The notes below the pieces were generated by a model, which saw nothing but the letters and a program-made list of their open reading frames with translations, was not told the DNA's origin and searched no databases. The position numbers and the translations under genes are program-made. Positions 47,581 to 59,249 of a DNA stretch of 64,000 nt are shown piece by piece. Origin of the DNA: Aminobacter sp. HY435 (GTDB taxonomy: Bacteria; Pseudomonadota; Alphaproteobacteria; Rhizobiales; Rhizobiaceae); contig NZ_JANKZL010000001.1 of NCBI RefSeq assembly GCF_027568395.1, positions 186,001 through 250,000 on the forward strand, in the 5' to 3' direction. How positions within the stretch are numbered: the first letter of the stretch is position 1; each line of letters starts with the position of its first letter.

Positions 47581-48780
47581 ATGAACGACATACCCCAGGA
47601 GGCCGAAACCGTCGAAGGCGTGCACTGGCGCTCCATCTCGGCAGCCATTGCCTCGATCAGTGTCGTCGGGATCGCCATCGGGCTCGGCATCCCCCTGCTC
47701 AGCGCGATTCTCGAATCGCGCGGCTACTCCTCCTCGATGATCGGCCTGAACACGGCGATCGCCGGTGTGGCCTCCATCGCCGCGGCGCCGCTCGCAACGC
47801 CGATAGCCGTGCGCTTCGGCGTCGTGCCGACAATGCTGGCGATGATTCTGGTCGGGGCGCTGGCATTCATCGGCTTCTATTTCGCCCCCGCTTTCTGGAT
47901 GTGGTTTCCGCTGCGCGTGGCCTTGCACTTTGCCCTGACGGTGCTGTTCATCCTGTCCGAGTTCTGGATCAGCACCTGCGCCCCGCCGCACCGGCGCGGC
48001 CTAGTGCTGGGCGTCTACGCCACCGTCCTGTCGCTCGGCTTCGCTGCCGGGCCCTGGCTGTTTTCGATGATCGGCAGCGGCGGATTCCTGCCGTTCGGCC
48101 TGACTTTCGGCCTGGTCATGTTCGCATCGATCCCGGTGCTTCTGGCTTACGGCGAAAGCCCCAGGATCGTCTCCGATGGAAGCAAGGGCGGCGGTTTTTT
48201 CCGCTACATCTGGATCGTGCCCACCGCAACCGCGGCCGTTCTGGTCTTCGGCGCGGTTGAAACCGGCGGGTTCGCGCTGTTTCCCGTCTATGGCCAGCGC
48301 ATCGGCTACAGCGAAGCCGAGGCTGCGCTGCTACTGACCATGATCGGGCTTGGCAACGTCATCCTGCAGATCCCGATCGGCATGCTCAGCGACCGCATGC
48401 GCGACCGCCGCACGCTGCTGCTGATCTGCGCCGCAACCGGCCTTGCCGGCACGCTCGCCATGCCCTGGCTGGTCGGCAACTGGCATGTCATGGCCGGCAT
48501 GCTGTTCTTGTGGGGCGGCGTCGTGGCGGCACTCTACACCGTCGGCCTCGCCCATCTCGGTTCGCAGCTTTCCGGCCGCGATCTCGCCTCGGCCAACGCA
48601 GCCTTCATCTTCTGCTACGGTCTCGGCATGATCCTGGGGCCGCAGATGATCGGCATTTTCATGGATCTGTTCGGTCCCAACGGATTCGGCTGGGCTCTGG
48701 CCGTCTTTTTCGGCGGTTACATCGTCATCGGCCTTGGTCGAATTGCCGCGAGATCGGGCCTTTCACGCTCCGAGGCTTGA
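47581..48780 (+). CDS. Major facilitator superfamily transporter
   Basis: A 399-residue, 12-helix transporter. Loop signatures include SILESRGYSSSMIGLNTAIA between helices 1 and 2, ISTCAPPHRRGLVLGVYATV, and IPIGMLSDRMRDRRTLLLIC between helices 8 and 9. It is most like the YcaD-type sugar/drug MFS group. The substrate cannot be read. It is probably cotranscribed with the Nudix gene. Confidence 0.88.
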   Translation: MNDIPQEAETVEGVHWRSISAAIASISVVGIAIGLGIPLLSAILESRGYSSSMIGLNTAIAGVASIAAAPLATPIAVRFGVVPTMLAMILVGALAFIGFYFAPAFWMWFPLRVALHFALTVLFILSEFWISTCAPPHRRGLVLGVYATVLSLGFAAGPWLFSMIGSGGFLPFGLTFGLVMFASIPVLLAYGESPRIVSDGSKGGGFFRYIWIVPTATAAVLVFGAVETGGFALFPVYGQRIGYSEAEAALLLTMIGLGNVILQIPIGMLSDRMRDRRTLLLICAATGLAGTLAMPWLVGNWHVMAGMLFLWGGVVAALYTVGLAHLGSQLSGRDLASANAAFIFCYGLGMILGPQMIGIFMDLFGPNGFGWALAVFFGGYIVIGLGRIAARSGLSRSEA

Positions 48781-48804
48781 CTTTCCAGGCGCGATCTTTA
48801 TGTG
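48777..48804 (+). promoter_or_regulatory. Candidate promoter for rpmG
   Basis: TTGACT (48777-48782) and TATGTG (48799-48804) are separated by 16 bases, starting within the stop codon of the MFS gene and about 80 bases before rpmG. Confidence 0.4.
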
Positions 48805-48883
48805 TCCCGCAAGGTTTTCCGCGTCCGGGTTGTTTTCCCGTCCTGAAGCGGGTGCAACTCTAGACGAATAACGGACGAGAATC

Positions 48884-49051
48884 ATGGCCAAGGCTGCAAA
48901 CATCAAGATCAAGCTTCTGTCGACCGCCGACACCGGTTTCTTCTACGTGACGAGCAAGAACAGCCGCACGAAGACGGAAAAGATGTCGTTCCGCAAGTAC
49001 GACCCGGTTGCCAAGAAGCACGTTGAATTCAAGGAAACCAAGATCAAGTAA
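48884..49051 (+). CDS. rpmG: 50S ribosomal protein L33
   Basis: Large-subunit protein near the E site. Reading from the ATG at 48884 gives 55 residues: [20 protein letters not shown], then [20 protein letters not shown], ending in ETKIK. This is a complete L33 of the cysteine-free type common in proteobacteria. It is a single-gene unit with its own promoter candidate and a strong terminator 24 bases after the stop. Confidence 0.97.
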   Translation: MAKAANIKIKLLSTADTGFFYVTSKNSRTKTEKMSFRKYDPVAKKHVEFKETKIK

Positions 49052-49074
49052 TCTCGGTTTTCCGCCGGAATACC

Positions 49075-49103
49075 AAAAACGCCGCCCTCTGGGCGGCGTT
49101 TTT
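49075..49103. terminator. Intrinsic terminator after rpmG (bidirectional)
   Basis: A perfect 13-bp stem AAAAACGCCGCCC with a 3-base loop, with a T-run on the plus strand for rpmG and a matching one on the minus strand for the convergent DUF900 gene. Confidence 0.92.
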
Positions 49104-49143
49104 CGTTTGAGCATCCCCCGCGCATAGGGTCGGCGACAGTCGG

Positions 49144-50430
49144 TCACTGAGTCGCCGGCGGCGTTGGCGCTTGCTGGCGCAGCCGCTCTATCACCTTGGC
49201 CAGCTGTGCGGGGTAGTCGGGCGTGAATGTCCAGTAGTGCGCGCCAGTTCCCGCCTTGCCGGCTGCCAGCCCGCGTTCTCCGGCCGGCAGATGGTGCAGG
49301 AGAGTTATCAGCACATCGCTGCTCACCCAGGGATCGTCGTACCAGAAGGTGTGCGAGCGATTGGAGAGGCCGGGAATGTTTTCCGGGCGCACCCTGAGAA
49401 GCTCGGTGCCATAGGTCTTGCTCGCCCCGAGCAGCCAGTTGGTCGCTTCCGGGTCGAGTTCACTCATGTCCGGACGCCCTGCCCGGGACGCGCGGTTGAT
49501 GACCTGGGAGAGCCGGAGCGCACTGTCGCTCATGTTGACCGCGACCGTCACCCGCTCGGCCTTGTCGGCATAGTCGCGCATGTCGTCGACGAAGCTGCGG
49601 AAATCGGCGTCGGGTGCTGCGTGGTAGACCTCGCCCAGCCGCGGCGCTGCTGCGCCCGGCCGCGCGGCGTCGCGACCGACCATGGCCATCGCGTCGCTGC
49701 CCACAGTCGCGCCGGCGCTATAGGTGAAGACATCGACCTTCGCGGCATCGGTGTTCTGCGACAGCAGCTCGACCAGCTTGGCAAGGTGCGGGGCAGCACC
49801 GAATGCCGTTACCATATCCCGGGAATAGCGCAGGAAGTTTTCCGCCGTGGGCCAGACGAACAGCACCACGACGGAGTTACGGCCAGTGAAGTGATGCAGC
49901 TGGGCTGCCTGGCCGGCGGCGCGCTCGACCGTCGTGTTGGCGCCATGCACGTAGACGATGATGTCCTTGTCGGCGCTGTTCCTGAGCGCTTCGTTGATCT
50001 CGGCGAACCAGGCCTTCGCCTCGCCCGAAAGATCGCCTTCGCTCTCGATCGTCGCCTGCTCGTTCATGCGCTGAAGGTGCAGGAATGGGCGGCGGTCGTC
50101 GCTCATGCCGGTCGACCAGGCATATATCTTGTCCCAGGTCGTGCCCTCCTCGCCGATCCGGACAGTCGCAACACCGGCCTGCATGTCGCGGCCTGGCACC
50201 ACCGCATAGAGCCGGTTGTCGCGGGGACCGACCGGAAGACGATTGGTGGCGAAAAACAGCGATATCTCCGGATCGGCGGCTTTTTCGGGGTTGTCCGAAA
50301 AGGCGCTGCTCTGTTGGTCGACGAAGACGAACGGCGCCGGCATCAGACGCATCGGCGGTTGGTAGAACGACATGGCGATGGTGCCGACAGCGACCACAAG
50401 GGCAAAGATTCCAACGTAGCGAAGCATCAT
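49144..50430 (-). CDS. Alpha/beta hydrolase of the DUF900 family
   Basis: A 428-residue protein anchored by an N-terminal helix (MMLRYVGIFALVVAVGTIAM) with a periplasmic DUF900 domain. It has VYVHGANTTVERAAGQAAQL for the oxyanion region, VFTYSAGATVGSDAMAMVG with the nucleophile serine (the usual first glycine replaced by tyrosine), and a C-terminal HTFWYDDPWVSSDVLI. It is possibly an esterase; no substrate is known. Another alpha/beta hydrolase gene lies upstream on the same strand. Confidence 0.82.
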   Translation of the reverse strand: MMLRYVGIFALVVAVGTIAMSFYQPPMRLMPAPFVFVDQQSSAFSDNPEKAADPEISLFFATNRLPVGPRDNRLYAVVPGRDMQAGVATVRIGEEGTTWDKIYAWSTGMSDDRRPFLHLQRMNEQATIESEGDLSGEAKAWFAEINEALRNSADKDIIVYVHGANTTVERAAGQAAQLHHFTGRNSVVVLFVWPTAENFLRYSRDMVTAFGAAPHLAKLVELLSQNTDAAKVDVFTYSAGATVGSDAMAMVGRDAARPGAAAPRLGEVYHAAPDADFRSFVDDMRDYADKAERVTVAVNMSDSALRLSQVINRASRAGRPDMSELDPEATNWLLGASKTYGTELLRVRPENIPGLSNRSHTFWYDDPWVSSDVLITLLHHLPAGERGLAAGKAGTGAHYWTFTPDYPAQLAKVIERLRQQAPTPPATQ

Positions 50431-50516
50431 TTCTTCCCTGCCCCTCAGGGCGTATGTCTAGCTGAACGGGATGGCACCAACAGCCTTCCCAACCTCGATG
50501 CGACCGGCCAGGTGGC

Positions 50517-51245
50517 TCAGTTCCCCAAGCCGCGGCGCAAAAGCTCACGCCAGGTCAACTTGTGATCGAACTGTCCGGTGCGCAGGAAACTCAGCGTCTG
50601 GGCGATGACAAGCGGGTTGTTCATCATGAAGGTGTGTGTGGTCGGCAGCACGATATGGTCCTTCATGCCTTCCAGCTTGGTGCTTTCGACCGAGACCTTG
50701 CCGTCATTCGGCCCCTTGAACATGCCCGACAGCAGCGGGTTGATCGACCGGTCGCCTGCGATGATGCCCAATTCGAAATCTGCTGCGCCGAGCTGGCTGG
50801 GGACGCTGTTCGGGCCAGTTCCGAGCTGCACCCCGGCAGGTCCGTTCACCATCTCGAAGATCGCCAGGTCACCGAACACGTCCACCACTTCCGAGCCATG
50901 GTTCGGCGGCCCCAGCATGACGACCCGGCCCATGTTCTTCGGCCTGTTGTCCATCAACCATGCCCGCACCAGGATGCCGCCCATGGAGTGGGTGACGAAA
51001 TGCAGCTTGCTGGCCTCACCGCATTTGGCGACGGACCCGTCGACATAAGCCATGAGCTTTTCGATCGGCGCGTCGGTTGACGGATAGGACTCGTTGACGA
51101 CCTTGAAGTCGAACACCCTCAACGTCTCTTCCATCAGCATCAGCGACGCATCGGTACGCGACAATCCGTGGAGCATGACGACGCATTCCTGCGCCAGGGC
51201 AACGGGGGACAAAAGCAGAAAAATCAAAAATGAAAAAATACGCAT
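50517..51245 (-). CDS. Secreted alpha/beta hydrolase (lipase/acyltransferase-like)
   Basis: A roughly 242-residue exported hydrolase. I use the ATG at 51245, which gives a clean signal peptide ([20 protein letters not shown]); a TTG at 51251 is less likely. The body has [33 protein letters not shown] with the nucleophile serine, and [12 protein letters not shown] for the catalytic histidine. This resembles PGAP1/EstA-type lipases. Two cysteines (QECVV and VAKCGE) could form a disulfide. It lies 86 bases before the DUF900 gene. Confidence 0.82.
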   Translation of the reverse strand: MRIFSFLIFLLLSPVALAQECVVMLHGLSRTDASLMLMEETLRVFDFKVVNESYPSTDAPIEKLMAYVDGSVAKCGEASKLHFVTHSMGGILVRAWLMDNRPKNMGRVVMLGPPNHGSEVVDVFGDLAIFEMVNGPAGVQLGTGPNSVPSQLGAADFELGIIAGDRSINPLLSGMFKGPNDGKVSVESTKLEGMKDHIVLPTTHTFMMNNPLVIAQTLSFLRTGQFDHKLTWRELLRRGLGN

Positions 51246-51594
51246 GACCAAGACTAATCCGAAAATTCGGCAAGTCTCAAGGTGTCGGCAACCAGCGGTT
51301 TAAGAAAGAAAATTGGGGGCCGGTCGGCGCTGGCAGCGGTACGAGGAGGCCACTAATTGCCAGAGCCGGCCGGCCGACCCCACGGACCCAGGAGATGCGG
51401 CGGACCTGAGCATCATGGGGTATCAAACAGGGCTACCCGGCCAATGCTCCTCGCGCCGATGCCCGTCCTTTTGCTCGACCTCACAGTCGCGCAAGATCAC
51501 TTGAAAATCAACACTTTCTTAACCACGGCTGGCCGTTGGCCATAGTTAAGGTAAACAATCAAGGTTAGCGCGAGAGACCGATTGAATTCAGGTC
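51246..51594. other. Longest gene-free stretch, between the lipase and pleD genes
   Basis: These 349 bases separate two minus-strand genes. They hold a long imperfect hairpin at 51318-51375 and, nearer pleD, AT-rich sequence with repeated GTTAAGG/GGTTAGC-like motifs. I see no coding region, tRNA or clear terminator for pleD. Confidence 0.5.
51318..51375. other. Long imperfect hairpin in the lipase-pleD gap
   Basis: GGCCGGTCGGC (51318-51328) pairs with GCCGGCCGGCC (51365-51375) including one G-T pair. After one mismatch CTGGCA (51330-51335) pairs with TGCCAG (51358-51363), with a 22-base loop. There are 17 pairs in all. It could be a leader element for the lipase gene or a small structured RNA. 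Confidence 0.5.
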
Positions 51595-52968
51595 TCAAGC
51601 CGCACGCGCGACCACCCGGTTGCGGCCACGCGTCTTGGCATCGTAAAGCGCAAGGTCGGCGCGCTTGAGCAGCGCCGCCACCGAGTCTTCCTGTGGCCAG
51701 ACAGACGACACCCCCACACTGACGGTGACAGCGACACTCTTTGCTCCGCCACCTATGGCAAACGGCGCCCTGGCGACCTCCGCCCGGACCCGCTCTGCCA
51801 CCATCTCGGCCAGCGCCGCATCGGTATCCGGCATCACAATGATGAATTCCTCGCCGCCAAAACGGCAAGCAAGATCAATGCCTCGAACACTTTTCCTCAA
51901 TCTTCGCGCAAATTCGCGCAGAACCTCGTCGCCGCCATCGTGACCGTAGGTGTCGTTGACGCTCTTGAAGCGGTCGAGATCAGTAATCATCAAGGACAGT
52001 GGACGTTTCCGCGCCATCGCCCGATCGAACAGGCGGGGCAGATGCCCGTCGAGGTAGCGCCTGTTGTGCAGCCCTGTCAGCCCGTCGGTGACGGCCATTT
52101 CGATGGACTGGCTGACGCTCTGCCGCAATTCGTCATTGTAGCGCTTGCGGCGCACCTGGGTGCGCAGCCGGGCAATCAGTTCCTGTCGGTCGAGCGGCCG
52201 TACGAGATAGTCATTAATGCCGAGCTCGAGCCCACGAATGATACGGTTGTCTTCCTCCTTGCCAACCAAAAGGATGATCGGAAGCGATCGGGTACGGTCG
52301 AGCGAGCGCAGCTGCGAGCAAAGCCTGAGCGGGTCGAAATCGGCGAAGCCGTTCGACACGATCACGCATTCGAACCCGCCCTCGGCGGCATGGAACAGGC
52401 CTGACTGCGGGTCGGCGGCGACTTGAACATCGGCCGCGCCGTCGAGCAATGCGCAGATGTGAGCAACCGAGGAAGAGCGTTCGTCGATCAGCAGAACCCT
52501 TGGCATTGTGCCTTCCGGCAGGTCGCCTTGCGCCAGCGGTTCCTCGATCCCGATGTTCTGGGTCGTCAGGGCGCGCAGGCGCAACTCGTCCGTCAGGACC
52601 TTGAGCCGGACCAGGCTTTTGACCCGCGTCACCAGTTGCAGGTCGTTCACCGGCTTGGTCAGGAAATCGTCGGCGCCGACGTCAAGGCCGCGGACACGGT
52701 CGGCGACATGATCGAGCGCTGTCACCATCACGACGGGAATATGGGCGGTCGCCGGATCGGCCTTCAGGCGGCGGCAGACCTCGAATCCGTCCATGCCGGG
52801 CATCATCACGTCGAGCAGCACGACATCGACCTGGCCCGCAGCGCAGGCCTCCAGCGCATCGGGACCGTTGAAAGCGGAAAGCACTTCGAAATATTCGGCC
52901 AGAAGCCGGACTTCGAGCAGTCTTACGTTCGCCGGGATGTCGTCCACGACGAGGATGCGAGCTGTCAT
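51595..52968 (-). CDS. pleD: Response regulator / diguanylate cyclase PleD
   Basis: Cell-cycle regulator that makes cyclic di-GMP at the differentiating pole. The 457-residue product has a first receiver with phospho-acceptor Asp53 (VVLLDVMMPGMDGFE) and a second receiver that lacks an aspartate at that site (VIVSNGFAD), matching PleD's adaptor receiver. A GGDEF domain follows with GGEEF at 371-375 and an RGID inhibitory site five residues before it. It lies 31 bases after divK, the Caulobacter order. Confidence 0.95.
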   Translation of the reverse strand: MTARILVVDDIPANVRLLEVRLLAEYFEVLSAFNGPDALEACAAGQVDVVLLDVMMPGMDGFEVCRRLKADPATAHIPVVMVTALDHVADRVRGLDVGADDFLTKPVNDLQLVTRVKSLVRLKVLTDELRLRALTTQNIGIEEPLAQGDLPEGTMPRVLLIDERSSSVAHICALLDGAADVQVAADPQSGLFHAAEGGFECVIVSNGFADFDPLRLCSQLRSLDRTRSLPIILLVGKEEDNRIIRGLELGINDYLVRPLDRQELIARLRTQVRRKRYNDELRQSVSQSIEMAVTDGLTGLHNRRYLDGHLPRLFDRAMARKRPLSLMITDLDRFKSVNDTYGHDGGDEVLREFARRLRKSVRGIDLACRFGGEEFIIVMPDTDAALAEMVAERVRAEVARAPFAIGGGAKSVAVTVSVGVSSVWPQEDSVAALLKRADLALYDAKTRGRNRVVARAA

Positions 52969-52999
52969 GCCAGTACCTCGTGAGGGGCCGGCGAGCGCA

Positions 53000-53371
53000 T
53001 CAGGCGTCGCCGAGATAGGATTTGATTGTCTCGATGAAGCGCGGCACCGAGATCGGCTTGGAAATGTAGGCTTCGCAGCCTCCCTGCCGGATCCGCTCCT
53101 CGTCGCCCTTCATGGCGAATGCGGTGACGGCAATGACCGGGATGGTGTGGAGATCGTCGTCCTCCTTCAGCCACTTGGTCACTTCCAGACCCGAAACCTC
53201 GGGCAGTTGGATATCCATCAAGATAAGGTCAGGCCGGTGCTGGCGCGCGAGATCAAGCGCTTCCAGGCCGTTGCGTGTGCGCACGGTCTCGTAGCCGCTT
53301 GCTTCGATGAGGTCGCGAAAGAGCTTCATGTTGAGCTCGTTGTCCTCGACGATCATCACTTTCTTAGCCAT
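53000..53371 (-). CDS. divK: Single-domain response regulator DivK
   Basis: Essential polar regulator that, when phosphorylated, acts through DivL and CckA to lower CtrA activity and stimulates PleC/DivJ and PleD. The 123-residue product is a stand-alone receiver: acidic pocket at [14 protein letters not shown], phospho-acceptor Asp53 in [13 protein letters not shown], and the lysine in AYISKPISV. The order divK-pleD supports this identity over other single receivers. Confidence 0.95.
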   Translation of the reverse strand: MAKKVMIVEDNELNMKLFRDLIEASGYETVRTRNGLEALDLARQHRPDLILMDIQLPEVSGLEVTKWLKEDDDLHTIPVIAVTAFAMKGDEERIRQGGCEAYISKPISVPRFIETIKSYLGDA

Positions 53372-53586
53372 CGAATTTCCGTCCCGGATTGTGCGTCACG
53401 ATTCGGCAACGCCAATCATGTGCGCCGAACGCGCACACCAAGCCCGAATCCAACGTTAACTCAAGAACATTACGAAACGTAAAACACGGCAACCAATCAC
53501 GGATGGGTGCTTTTCATGGATTTCAGATTGCCCCGTAACGTGCTTGGGGCTACTTCGGCTGGGGCGTACACGGAGCGGGATCAACG

Positions 53587-53886
53587 ATGCAAAAGAACCA
53601 GAAACTGCAGGAAAACGCTGAATCGCTTGCTATTCAGGCCCTGGGATTCGTCGCTTCCGATCCGGAACTTTTGCCTCGTTTTCTGGCGATCACCGGCATC
53701 GAGGCGCAGCAGATCCGCCGGGCAGCCCTGGAGCCGGGTTTTCTCGCCGGCGTCATGCAGTTTGTTCTGGCCCATGAGCCGACCCTGCTGCGCTTTGCAG
53801 AGGTTGCAGGCATCGCCCCCGATGAGATCGCCCGCGCCGCCCGCGCCCTGCCGCTCGGCGATACCAACCACGAGCGGTCGATATGA
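53587..53886 (+). CDS. DUF3572 family protein
   Basis: A 99-residue helical alphaproteobacterial protein of unknown function. DUF3572 segments are AESLAIQALGFVASDPELLP, RFLAITGIEAQQIRRAA, FLAGVMQFVLAHEPTLLRFA and [14 protein letters not shown]. Its last four bases overlap the HAD hydrolase start, so they form a two-gene unit divergent from divK-pleD. Confidence 0.88.
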   Translation: MQKNQKLQENAESLAIQALGFVASDPELLPRFLAITGIEAQQIRRAALEPGFLAGVMQFVLAHEPTLLRFAEVAGIAPDEIARAARALPLGDTNHERSI

Positions 53887-54536
53887 GCGAGGACCCCGAA
53901 ACCGCCCGCCAGATCGCCGAGCTTGCGCGCGATACGCGCCCTTTGCTGGTGCTCGACGTCGATGAGGTGCTGCTCGAATTCATGAGCCCGTTCATGCGCT
54001 TCCTTGGCACTCAGGGGTTCGAGTTCCTGGCCCGCTCGTTCCGGCTGACCGGCAACATCGTCGACATCAAGACCGGAACACCGGTGACGCAGGAGGCAGT
54101 CACGGCGCTGCTGGACGGCTTCTTCCATGCCCAGCGCGACTGGCAGACAGTGGCACAGGGTGCGGCCGAGGCAGTGGCGGCAATAGCCGCGAGTGCCGAG
54201 GTGGTGATGCTGACGGCGATGCCGCACCGTCATCGCGCCATCCGGCGCCAGCATCTCGACGCGCTCGGTTTCCCCTATCCGTTGCTCACCACCGAAACGG
54301 CGAAAGGTCCGGCCCTTCGGCAACTCAGGGGACAGCACGCCCGACCGGTCGCCTTCGTCGACGACATTCCGCACAATCTCGTGTCGGTGCGCGAGGCGGT
54401 TGCCGACGCCCACCTGTTCAATCTCATGGCTTATCGCGAAATGCGCCCCCTGCTGCCGCCGATGCCTGATGGCATCATCGTCGCCGACGACTGGACCGAG
54501 GCAGCACCGAAGATCGCCAAGGCGCTCGGGATCTAG
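53883..54536 (+). CDS. HAD superfamily hydrolase
   Basis: A 217-residue phosphatase-like protein. The nucleophile motif is PLLVLDVDEVLLEF (D-V-D-E, as in HAD phosphatases), the second motif is MLTAMPHRH, and the C-terminal acidic pair is in VAFVDDIPHNLVSV. The substrate is unknown. It starts inside the DUF3572 stop codon and converges with folK. Confidence 0.85.
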   Translation: MSEDPETARQIAELARDTRPLLVLDVDEVLLEFMSPFMRFLGTQGFEFLARSFRLTGNIVDIKTGTPVTQEAVTALLDGFFHAQRDWQTVAQGAAEAVAAIAASAEVVMLTAMPHRHRAIRRQHLDALGFPYPLLTTETAKGPALRQLRGQHARPVAFVDDIPHNLVSVREAVADAHLFNLMAYREMRPLLPPMPDGIIVADDWTEAAPKIAKALGI

Positions 54537-54575
54537 CGTCGCGCGCCCAATGGGCGGCGCGATGCAACGCAGCTT

Positions 54576-55100
54576 CTACTCGCCGATGTTGCGCCACCAG
54601 TCCTGGCCGGACTCCAGCCTCTCGATGCCGGCGCGGTCGAGGCTTGACGCCCATTCGGCTGCCGTCTTGCCGGCGAGCATCAGCTCGGGCGCGATTTCGG
54701 CAAGCGGCACCATGACGAATGCCCGGTCGAGCATGCGCGGATGAGGGATGTCCAGCCCGACGTCGCTGACATTGGTATTGCCGAGCAGAAGCACGTCGAT
54801 ATCGATCAGGCGCGGTCCCCAGCGCTCGATGCGCACGCGCTTGAGCCGCCGCTCAAGCTCCAGGCAAAGCTCCAGCAATTCGAGCGGCGCCAGCGTGGTT
54901 GCAACCTCGGCGGTGACGTTCAGAAAATCGGGCTGGTCGACCTTGCCCCACGGCGGCGTGCGATGCAGCGACGACACCGCGACCACCCGCGTGCTGCCGC
55001 TGGCGTCCAGCATGTGCAGCGCTGCAGCCATCGATTTGGTCGGATCGCCGAGATTGCCGCCGAGGCTGAGAAAGCCGCGCTCCTCAGCCTGGCCAGACAA
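54576..55100 (-). CDS. folK: 2-amino-4-hydroxy-6-hydroxymethyldihydropteridine pyrophosphokinase
   Basis: Transfers diphosphate from ATP to the pterin in folate synthesis. The 174-residue product has LSLGGNLGDP for the N-terminal loop, SSLHRTPPWGKVDQPDFLN, and the signature RWGPRLIDIDVLLLG with the metal-binding aspartates. It overlaps the folB stop by 17 bases and is last in the folP-folB-folK unit. Confidence 0.96.
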   Translation of the reverse strand: MSGQAEERGFLSLGGNLGDPTKSMAAALHMLDASGSTRVVAVSSLHRTPPWGKVDQPDFLNVTAEVATTLAPLELLELCLELERRLKRVRIERWGPRLIDIDVLLLGNTNVSDVGLDIPHPRMLDRAFVMVPLAEIAPELMLAGKTAAEWASSLDRAGIERLESGQDWWRNIGE

Positions 55101-55443
55101 CGGTCACCTCTACGTAGTCGAGAACGCCGGGTACCGGGGCATTCGGCTTGCGCACCGTGATCTCGGCGCGCCTGATCTGCGGGAAACGGGCTGCAAGCGC
55201 CCTGCCGACCTCTTGCGCGAGAGCCTCGATCAGGAACCGGCGCTGGCCGGTGATGATCTTTTCGATGACCTGGTACGCAACACCGTAATCGACAGTACTC
55301 TGCATCGAATCGTCATCGAGCGGGCGATCCGGCTCGACTGTCAGTTCGGCATCGACGTAGAATCGCTGGCCCAGCCGCTCTTCTTCGTCGAGCACGCCGT
55401 GCCGGGCAAAGAAGGCGCAGTTTTTCATCCGGATAAGGTACAT
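55084..55443 (-). CDS. folB: Dihydroneopterin aldolase
   Basis: Cleaves dihydroneopterin to the hydroxymethyl pterin used by FolK. The 119-residue product starts MYLIRMKNCAFFARHGVLDE, with the family's F-x-x-HG element. It continues with GQRFYVDAELTVE and the catalytic lysine and substrate region near VEKIITGQRRFLIEALAQEV, and ends RKPNAPVPGVLDYVEVTV. It follows folP by 6 bases and overlaps folK. Confidence 0.95.
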   Translation of the reverse strand: MYLIRMKNCAFFARHGVLDEEERLGQRFYVDAELTVEPDRPLDDDSMQSTVDYGVAYQVIEKIITGQRRFLIEALAQEVGRALAARFPQIRRAEITVRKPNAPVPGVLDYVEVTVVWPG

Positions 55444-55449
55444 TTTCGG

Positions 55450-56298
<849 letters not shown>

Positions 56299-56451
56299 GC
56301 CGTCGCCACAAAAGAACTCCAGAGCACTCACCGCGTCACGAAATATCAACGCTTGCAGCATCAACTCGCCGTGCGGCCACGTCTTGCGCACGACCCGATT
56401 TCCATTGCGCCGCCAACGCCCCTAACGCAAGGTAGGCCAAGAGGCAACATA

Positions 56452-58115
<1,664 letters not shown>

Positions 58116-58176
58116 TCAGCCGAACTGTGCACGACATGGTCAGGCATGCCAAGCGTCGCGGCGAGCGTCGAAACGG

Positions 58177-58497
58177 CTAGCCCTGTCGCTCTGGAACCGT
58201 AACGACCAGCCCGTCGAGCTCGTCCCTGACCTTGATCTGGCACGACAGCCGCGAATTCGGCCGCACATCATAGGCGAAGTCGAGCATGTCTTCTTCCATC
58301 GCCTCGGGTTCGCCGACCAGCGCGGTCCATGCTTCATCGACATAGACATGGCAGGTCGCGCAAGCGCAGGCGCCGCCGCACTCCGCCTCGATGCCGGGCA
58401 CTGCATTGCGAATGGCATTTTCCATCACGGTCGAACCGTTTTCGGCCTCGACGTCAAAACGTGTCCCATCGTGGGAAATATAGCTCAGCTTGGTCAT
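58177..58497 (-). CDS. Adrenodoxin-type 2Fe-2S ferredoxin
   Basis: Small electron carrier. The 106-residue product has cluster cysteines Cys40, Cys46, Cys49 and Cys86 in the C-x5-C-x2-C ... C arrangement ([16 protein letters not shown] and RLSCQIK). The acidic helix [17 protein letters not shown] is the partner-docking surface of this group. It is transcribed with the ferredoxin reductase gene just downstream and probably feeds monooxygenase or Fe-S assembly partners encoded elsewhere. Confidence 0.94.
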   Translation of the reverse strand: MTKLSYISHDGTRFDVEAENGSTVMENAIRNAVPGIEAECGGACACATCHVYVDEAWTALVGEPEAMEEDMLDFAYDVRPNSRLSCQIKVRDELDGLVVTVPERQG

Positions 58498-58595
58498 GCT
58501 CGTTCCTGAAAGAGATCACCCGGCAGATAATCACTCCACCGGTCAAGTCAACTGCAGCGCAAAAGCGCCCGACGATGTCGGTGGCAGGCCTGGCC

Positions 58596-58970
58596 CTATC
58601 GATTGATGGCGGAAACGAAGTCCCTGACCTCGTCGATGAGCATGGTGAGGCGCTTGATGAGCGTCTCGTCGTCCGGCTGCAATTCGATCCTGGCGACGCA
58701 ATCGGCGACATGGAAAGCGCCGACACCGCGCGCCGACCCCTTCAGGGCATGTGCCAGTCTCAGGCGCTCCTGGATGTCGGCAACGGCAATTTCGTCGCGA
58801 ACCGCGAGAGCCTGGTGGACGAACATATCGAGCACCTCGCGTTCGACGTCGCGATCGTCCATAGTCTGTCTGGCGAGGTGTTCGAGGTCGATCGGGCGCC
58901 CGTGGGTAAGCCCTGCGGATTCGCCTCCCGGCATGCCAAAGGCCACGGAATCCGTTTCGCGCGCCACCAT
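58596..58970 (-). CDS. Hpt (histidine phosphotransfer) domain protein
   Basis: A 124-residue single-domain phosphotransfer protein. The phosphorylated histidine is His74 in RLAHALKGSARGVGAFHVAD, the Hpt H-x-x-K-G motif, in a four-helix bundle. There is no kinase or receiver attached, so it must shuttle phosphate between separate proteins, as phosphorelay parts do in alphaproteobacterial cell-cycle control. The partner is unknown. It diverges from the giant coiled-coil gene. Confidence 0.85.
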   Translation of the reverse strand: MVARETDSVAFGMPGGESAGLTHGRPIDLEHLARQTMDDRDVEREVLDMFVHQALAVRDEIAVADIQERLRLAHALKGSARGVGAFHVADCVARIELQPDDETLIKRLTMLIDEVRDFVSAINR

Positions 58971-58991
58971 AGAAGCCCTACCCTGCCACTC

Positions 58992-59015
58992 GCCCTAGGG
59001 TTGGTAAGCTAGGGC
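58992..59015. promoter_or_regulatory. Inverted repeat upstream of the Hpt gene
   Basis: GCCCTAG and CTAGGGC, 7-base arms with 10 bases between, lie 22 bases before the Hpt start. It could be an operator or a leader hairpin. Confidence 0.3.
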
Positions 59016-59088
59016 TTTCATGTGGATAACCCGTTAACCCGACAACCCCAGCAATCGCATGGCCTCGCGGCCAATAATCACTCCAATG

Positions 59089-59104
59089 TTAACCTTATAT
59101 TTAA
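59089..59104. promoter_or_regulatory. CtrA-like TTAA pair upstream of the giant coiled-coil gene
   Basis: TTAACC (59089-59094) and TTAA (59101-59104) are separated by 8 bases between the TTAA units; the CtrA consensus has 7. Another TTAACCC lies near 59034. The match is imperfect and is noted because both flanking genes look cell-cycle related. Confidence 0.25.
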
Positions 59105-59249
59105 ACTTTTACGTATCGCGGCGAATGCATGTTTTCTTTACCCGATTGTGTCATTACGATACGGGCGGTCCATATTGAGCCTCGGACGCGGTCAAAAATA
59201 GGACAAAAAGTCCAGCAATTCCGCGTCGTTAGTACAGGGTAGCGAAGGC

